From Tabrizicola soli (GTDB taxonomy: Bacteria > Pseudomonadota > Alphaproteobacteria > Rhodobacterales > Rhodobacteraceae), in assembly GCF_015999335.1 (NCBI RefSeq), contig NZ_JAEACP010000013.1, positions 62,001 to 126,000 of the forward strand: 64,000 nucleotides of DNA, read 5' to 3'. Under the pieces are notes generated by a model. The model was not told the DNA's origin. It made no database searches and saw only the letters and a list, made by a program, of their open reading frames with translations. The translations under genes were made by a program, and so were the position numbers. Below are positions 60,104 to 64,000 of this stretch, piece after piece (the stretch's first letter is position 1; every line of letters starts with the position of its first letter).

Positions 60104-60582
60104 GAGCCGATCCCGGTCGAGCCGAACCCCCCCGTCCCCCGCGCCGTCTCGTCCAGCCCGTCCACTACCGCGAAACCCGCCTGCACCACCGGGGCCACCA
60201 CCACCTGCGCCACCCGGTCGCCATGGCGGATCCGGAACGGCTCGGGCCCCAGGTTGATCAGCGACACCCCCAGCGGCCCCCGGTAATCCGAATCGATGGT
60301 GCCGGGCGTGTTCGGCAGCGTGATCCCGTGCTTCGACGCCAGGCCCGAGCGCGGCCGCACCTGCATCTCATAGCCCTCCGGCACCGCCACCCGGATCCCG
60401 GTCGGACAGATCGCCCGCCCCATCGGCGGCAGCACCAGCCCCGCCTCGCGCGCCTCCGGCGGGAAGTTCGCGCAGAGATCCGCCCCCGCTGCCCCCGCGG
60501 TCTGATAGGCCGGCAAGGGCAGGCTCCGGTCGGCCCAATCCTCCCAGACGACACTCACCACCGGCCGCATCGGTTCTGCCAT
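60100..60582 (-). CDS. dut: Deoxyuridine 5'-triphosphate nucleotidohydrolase
   Basis: A 160-residue trimeric dUTPase converting dUTP to dUMP and PPi. The five motifs are visible: [23 protein letters not shown] near 73, [16 protein letters not shown] near 88-103, [10 protein letters not shown], and the C-terminal P-loop-like [11 protein letters not shown]. The start at 60582 gives the usual length; the frame is open upstream but without family sequence. It is 43 bases after coaBC, a neighbour pair (coaBC-dut) common in bacteria. A partial family-3 repeat lies in the gap. Confidence 0.95.
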   Translation of the reverse strand: MAEPMRPVVSVVWEDWADRSLPLPAYQTAGAAGADLCANFPPEAREAGLVLPPMGRAICPTGIRVAVPEGYEMQVRPRSGLASKHGITLPNTPGTIDSDYRGPLGVSLINLGPEPFRIRHGDRVAQVVVAPVVQAGFAVVDGLDETARGTGGFGSTGIGS

Positions 60583-60610
60583 TTTCTGTCCCCAAATATC
60601 CCCGCCGGAG
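60583..60610. repeat. Partial family-3 element between coaBC and dut
   Basis: TTTCTGTCCCCAAATATCCCCGCCGGAGG resembles the TTCTGTTCTCAAATATCCTCGGGGGG part of family 3, cut short. It lies just upstream of the dut start codon (minus strand), so it may supply the leader or ribosome binding region of dut. Confidence 0.5.
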
Positions 60611-60625
60611 GCTCCAACGCCTCGG

Positions 60626-61819
60626 CTAGCGCAACGCCTCGGCAATCCGCGCCGCAAGCTTCCGCGCGACCTCGTCCTTGCCCATCCGCAGCCATTCCTC
60701 GGCCCCGGCCTCCGAGATCAGCGTGACCGCGTTCTCGGCCCCGCCCATGATCCCGGTGCCCGGAGACACGTCATTCGCCACGATCCAGTCGCAGCCCTTG
60801 CGCGCCCGCTTGGCCGTGGCATGGGCCACCACATCCGTGGTCTCGGCGGCAAAGCCTACCACCAGACGGGGCCGCTGCGGCCCCTTCGACACCGTCGCCA
60901 GGATGTCCGGGTTCTCGGCGAACTCCAGCGCCGGGGCCTTGCCCGAGCCATCCTTCTTCAGCTTCTGCCCGGAGGCGTTGGCCACCCGCCAGTCGGCGAC
61001 AGCGGCCGCCATCACCGCCGCGTCGGCAGGCAGCGCCGCCGCCACCGCCGCCGCCATCTCGCGCGCCGTTTCCACCCGCACCACCCCCACCCCGCCCGGC
61101 GGAGGCACCGAGGCCGGCCCCGTCACGAAGGTCACCCGCGCCCCCAGATCGCGCAGCGCGGCGGCCAGCGCCGTGCCCTGCGCACCCGACGACCGATTGG
61201 CGATATAGCGCACCGGATCAATCGGCTCATGCGTGGGGCCCGAGGTCACGATCACATGCCTGCCCGCCAAGGGCCCCCCGCCCAGCGCCGCCGCAATCGC
61301 CTCCAGGATGACGGCAGGCTCCGCCATCCGCCCCGGCCCGTATTCGCCGCAAGCCATCTCGCCCTCGTCCGGCCCGACGACCAGCACCCCGTCACCCCGC
61401 AAGGTCGCAAGGTTGCGCTGCGTCGCCGGATGCTGCCACATCCGCACGTTCATCGCCGGGGCCACCAGCACCCGCTTGTCCGTCGCCAGCAGCAGGGTCG
61501 AGGCCAGATCCTCCGCCCGCCCCCCCGCCATCTTCGCCAGAAGATCCGCCGTCGCCGGGGCCACGACCAGCAGGTCGGCCGAACGGCTGAGCTCGATATG
61601 CCCCATCTCGGCCTCTGCCGTCAGGTCGAACAGCGCAGCATGCACCTTCGACTTCGCCAGCGCCCCCACCGACAAGGGCGTCACGAACTCCGCTCCCGCC
61701 CGGGTCAGGACCGGCGTGACCATGCCCCCCGCCTTCTGGACCAGTCGGATCAGCTCCAGCGTCTTGTAGGCCGCGATGCCGCCGCCGATGATCAGAAGTA
61801 TGCGCTTGCCAGCCAGCAT
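60626..61819 (-). CDS. coaBC: Bifunctional phosphopantothenoylcysteine decarboxylase/phosphopantothenate--cysteine ligase
   Basis: A 397-residue CoA-biosynthesis enzyme. The N-terminal CoaC flavoprotein part has [19 protein letters not shown] at 7-25. The catalytic His is in [20 protein letters not shown] near 78, and [19 protein letters not shown] near 120 is the CoaC Asn motif. The CoaB part begins near 185 ([20 protein letters not shown]) and contains NRSSGAQG and the Lys-containing KLKKDG. The start at 61819 has GGGGGAG 7-8 bases upstream; longer starts lack this. Confidence 0.94.
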   Translation of the reverse strand: MLAGKRILLIIGGGIAAYKTLELIRLVQKAGGMVTPVLTRAGAEFVTPLSVGALAKSKVHAALFDLTAEAEMGHIELSRSADLLVVAPATADLLAKMAGGRAEDLASTLLLATDKRVLVAPAMNVRMWQHPATQRNLATLRGDGVLVVGPDEGEMACGEYGPGRMAEPAVILEAIAAALGGGPLAGRHVIVTSGPTHEPIDPVRYIANRSSGAQGTALAAALRDLGARVTFVTGPASVPPPGGVGVVRVETAREMAAAVAAALPADAAVMAAAVADWRVANASGQKLKKDGSGKAPALEFAENPDILATVSKGPQRPRLVVGFAAETTDVVAHATAKRARKGCDWIVANDVSPGTGIMGGAENAVTLISEAGAEEWLRMGKDEVARKLAARIAEALR

Positions 61820-61871
61820 CGGCAGCTCCCCCATCGCCTGCCCCAAGGTTTAGGGGCGGGCGGCGGCAAAC

Positions 61872-62576
61872 TCAACTCCCCGGCGGCATCCGCTCGATCT
61901 CCGCCGCGACCAGCGCCTGCAACCGCCAAAGCCCCGCATCGCGGATGCCGCGTGCATCCAGTTGCGTGACGGTGTTCAGCAGGTATTCCGCCCCCGTCCC
62001 CCAATGGCCGCAGGCGCGCGCGAGCGTGCGGGCCACCTCCTCGGGCGGCAGGCGGCCCGCGTAATAGGGCGAGGCGCGGTTCATCACAAAGCCCAGCGCC
62101 TTCACCGGCCCGTCCGGCGTCCGCACCACCAGCCAGCGCGGGATGTTGTTGATCGGCTTCACCGTGAACTCGCGCCGGAACAGCCGGTCCAGCTGCACCG
62201 CCGGGTCCTCGGGCGGCAACTCCAGCACCACGCCCCGGCACTGGCCGCCCCGGTCCAGCGCCATCATCAGGCCGGGCTGGTCGGGCGTGCCGCGAAAGCG
62301 GTGCACCCGCAGGCAGAAGGCACGGTGCCAGCCCTGCGCCACCGCCGGACGCTCGGCCCGGTGGTCGATCTCGGGCTTCCAGATCAGCGAGCCGGAAGCG
62401 AAGAGCTGGATCGGGGCGCCCGGCGCATGGTCCTTCAGGATATGTGCCACCCAATGCCCGTAATCGGCATCGGTCTGCTGCTCGACCCCCGGCGCGGGCC
62501 CGGCATCGGCGATCTCGCGATGCACCCGGGCGATATGGTCCGGCGTCAGGCTTGGCGGGTCCGGGACACGGGGCAT
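61872..62576 (-). CDS. chaC: Gamma-glutamylcyclotransferase (ChaC-like)
   Basis: A 234-residue ChaC-type enzyme, expected to cleave glutathione to 5-oxoproline and Cys-Gly. The substrate-binding motif (Y)GSLxW appears as FASGSLIWKPEIDHRAER near residue 58. RRAFCLRVHRFRGTPDQPG-like context follows, and a catalytic Glu is expected in RREFTVKPINNIPRWLVV near 135. GGGGGAG precedes the ATG at 62576. It lies between coaBC and rpoH2, all on the minus strand. Confidence 0.88.
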   Translation of the reverse strand: MPRVPDPPSLTPDHIARVHREIADAGPAPGVEQQTDADYGHWVAHILKDHAPGAPIQLFASGSLIWKPEIDHRAERPAVAQGWHRAFCLRVHRFRGTPDQPGLMMALDRGGQCRGVVLELPPEDPAVQLDRLFRREFTVKPINNIPRWLVVRTPDGPVKALGFVMNRASPYYAGRLPPEEVARTLARACGHWGTGAEYLLNTVTQLDARGIRDAGLWRLQALVAAEIERMPPGS

Positions 62577-62630
62577 GATCTCCCCCCTTTCCTGCCGGAT
62601 GGTCCACGCAGGACAGCCTCGCGTCAAGGG

Positions 62631-63509
62631 TCAGCCCAGGAAGTGCCGCACCTCGCCCGACTGGGTCTCCAGGCTGCGGCGCATCTTGGCGAAGGCCGCC
62701 GCTTCCAGCTGGCGCACGCGCTCCTTCGACAGGCCCAGCTCGTCGCCCAGGCTCTCCAGCGTCCGCCCCTCGCCCTTCAGCTTGCGCTCGGCCACGATAT
62801 AGCGTTCGCGCGGGTTCAGCGCCTGCATCGCCGCGACCAGCCAGCCGCGCAGCCGCTCGCCGTCATGCGCGCCCTCGACCGCCTCGGCGGCCTGCGGGGC
62901 CTCGTCCTCCAGCACGTCGATCCATTCGCGCCCGTCCTCGTCCCAGGACTGGGTGGCGTTCAGCGAATAGTCGCTGCCCGAAAGCCGCCCCTCCATCATC
63001 TCGACATCCGCGACCGGGACGCCGACCTCGGCCGCCACCATCTGCCGCAACTGGTGCTGGTCCAGCATCTGGCCGCGCCGGCTCGCCTCGCGCTCCAGCT
63101 TGGCCTGCACCCGGCGCAGGTTGAAGAACAGCGCCTTCTGGCTCGAGGTGGAGCCGGTGCGCACCATCGACCAGTTGCGCATCACATAGTCCTGGATCGA
63201 GGCCTTGATCCACCAGACCGCATAGGTCGAAAAGCGCACCCCGCGTTCGGGATCGAACTTGTCGGCCGCCTTCATCAGCCCAAGGCTCGCCTCCTGGATC
63301 AGGTCGTTCATCGGCGCGCCATAGCGGCGGAAGCGCGCGGCCATGCTGATCGCCAGCCGCATGTAGGCGGTGATCAGCCGGTGCAGCGCGCGCTCGTCCC
63401 GCCGGTCGCGCCAGGCCCGGGCGAGACGCACCTCGGTCTCGGCATCCAGAAGCTCGGCCCGCATCGCTTGGCGCGACACGTTCAGGTCGGTATATCCGTC
63501 AAGTGCCAT
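62631..63509 (-). CDS. rpoH: RNA polymerase sigma-32 factor, RpoHII type
   Basis: A 292-residue heat-shock sigma factor. Region 2 contains LIQEASLGLMKAADKFDPER near 71 and FSTYAVWWIKASIQDYVMRN near 95. The RpoH box QKALFFNLRRVQ near 125 identifies the sigma-32 family. Region 4 ends in SLGDELGLSKERVRQLEAAA. Overall it resembles Rhodobacter RpoHII, used in singlet-oxygen and general stress, more than RpoHI. The start at 63509 follows AGGAGG; a GTG 6 bases upstream is too near it. Divergent from cobU with a 42-base gap. Confidence 0.92.
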   Translation of the reverse strand: MALDGYTDLNVSRQAMRAELLDAETEVRLARAWRDRRDERALHRLITAYMRLAISMAARFRRYGAPMNDLIQEASLGLMKAADKFDPERGVRFSTYAVWWIKASIQDYVMRNWSMVRTGSTSSQKALFFNLRRVQAKLEREASRRGQMLDQHQLRQMVAAEVGVPVADVEMMEGRLSGSDYSLNATQSWDEDGREWIDVLEDEAPQAAEAVEGAHDGERLRGWLVAAMQALNPRERYIVAERKLKGEGRTLESLGDELGLSKERVRQLEAAAFAKMRRSLETQSGEVRHFLG

Positions 63510-63551
63510 GACCACCTCCTGCCGTCCCTGTTCCTTCTACGAGGCCCGCCC

Positions 63552-64000
63552 GTGACCGGATCACTTCCGCCCCTCACCCTCGTCGTCGGCGGCGCGCGTT
63601 CGGGCAAATCCGCCTTCGCCGAGCGCCTGATCGCCGCCACCGCCCGCCCCCGCCGCTACATCGCCACCGCCGAGGCCTGGGACGACGAGATGCGCGACCG
63701 CATCGCCCGGCACCGCGCGGACCGCGCCGGCGGCTGGACCACGGTCGAGGCCCCGCTCGATCTCTGCGCCGCGCTGCGATCCGCCCAACCGGACGAAGCC
63801 GTCCTGGTGGACTGCGCGACCCTCTGGCTCACGAACCACCTCCTGGCCGGGCATGACCTCGCCGCCGAAACCCTCTCCCTCATCACCGCCCTCGCCGCCT
63901 GCCCCGCCCCCGTCGTCGTGGTTTCAAACGAAACCGGCTGGGGAATAGTTCCCGAGAACGCGCTGGCCCGGCGGTTCCGCGACGAACAGGGCCGCCTCAA
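63552..64000 (+). CDS. cobU: Adenosylcobinamide kinase/guanylyltransferase, N-terminal part (cut by window end)
   Basis: 149 codons are visible before the window ends. GTG 63552 is the best start (VTGSLPPLTLVVGGARSGKS), giving the P-loop GGARSGKS near residue 13. ATAEAWDDEMRDRIARHRADR near 40 contains the GTP/GMP-attached His region. VDCATLWLTN near 96 and VVSNETGWGIVPENALARRF near 122 are CobU/CobP signatures. It phosphorylates adenosylcobinamide and attaches GMP in B12 synthesis. No cobalamin riboswitch is seen in the short upstream gap. Confidence 0.92.
   Translation, partial: MTGSLPPLTLVVGGARSGKSAFAERLIAATARPRRYIATAEAWDDEMRDRIARHRADRAGGWTTVEAPLDLCAALRSAQPDEAVLVDCATLWLTNHLLAGHDLAAETLSLITALAACPAPVVVVSNETGWGIVPENALARRFRDEQGRL

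Noticed and set aside
63510-63551. Cobalamin riboswitch upstream of cobU
   Set aside because: The gap to rpoH2 is only 42 bases, far too short, and no B12-box-like sequence is present.
1-64000. CRISPR array, tRNA, rRNA or insertion sequence
   Set aside because: No regularly spaced direct repeats, no cloverleaf with CCA-type acceptor context, no rRNA conserved segments and no transposase motifs were recognised. The palindromic elements are short and lack coding capacity. A tRNAscan/Infernal run would be the decisive test.

Overview
The window is a GC-rich (roughly two thirds G+C by eye) chromosomal segment of an alphaproteobacterium, most likely Rhodobacteraceae (Rhodobacterales). Signs of this are a class I lysyl-tRNA synthetase, an RpoHII-type heat-shock sigma factor, a MoeB/ThiF protein with an N-terminal membrane domain, a YcjX/YcjF pair and a DUF3309 miniprotein. 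Both ends cut genes: a glutamine synthetase family gene on the left and cobU/cobP on the right. I see no rRNA, tRNA, CRISPR array, transposase or prophage. Genes are densely packed and often overlap by 1 to 4 bases. No gene-free gap exceeds 300 bases; the largest are 18810-19095, 47666-47942 and 39902-40165, and each is described under its own entries.

Left part (1-19 kb). A presumed amine-catabolic operon (glutamine synthetase-like ligase, aldehyde dehydrogenase, iron alcohol dehydrogenase, FAD oxidoreductase) is followed by four tandem paralogues of an unrecognised 66-74 aa exported miniprotein. Each copy has its own terminator, and three have the same promoter layout. Next come a 2-hydroxyacid dehydrogenase, an SH3 protein overlapping a CDF metal exporter, and a TetR-aruH-aruI operon for the arginine transaminase route. 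These are followed by an MFS transporter, rplY, a 762-residue beta-helix protein, a PPOX-type flavoprotein and a SulP anion transporter.

Centre (19-40 kb). acsA and adk lie 3 bases apart, followed by an MHS-type transporter with an unusually large extracytoplasmic loop, a small membrane protein and an orphan receiver protein. Housekeeping genes follow: truA, ycjX-ycjF, pth, lysS, a TerB-like gene, dacB, nadD, a GNAT gene, ettA, an orphan parA and cspA. A clearly lower-GC islet (about 30.96-33.11 kb) with two exported orphan proteins sits between the TerB-like gene and dacB.

Right part (40-64 kb). Choline sulfatase and a class II aldolase-like gene face a long minus-strand gene group (52.1 to 42.6 kb) that reads as gamma-butyrobetaine/carnitine catabolism. 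It holds BKACE (dehydrocarnitine cleavage), an 8-Cys lipoprotein, a carnitine dehydrogenase-thioesterase fusion, an acyl-CoA dehydrogenase, an Rdx protein, an ADP-forming CoA ligase, a CaiD-like hydratase, OsmC and a GMC oxidoreductase. A divergent GlxA/AraC-type regulator probably controls it. Choline-O-sulfate, choline and carnitine routes all converge on glycine betaine. The end holds an M3 peptidase, a partial amino-acid ABC system, an amidase, a moeB-like gene, dut, coaBC, chaC, rpoH2 and cobU.

Non-coding structure is rich. Three families of dispersed palindromic elements occur between genes: (1) GTAGGGTGGGC...GCCCACCCTAC, with one copy inside a coding region and one supplying a stop codon; (2) a CTCCTCGTTCGACTTCGTC element found at three gene 3' ends in the same orientation; (3) an AAATATCCTCGGGGGG element, including one long inverted pair. 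A predicted three-way-junction structure lies between pth and lysS. Function calls rest on motif reading and gene context only; no searches were run.
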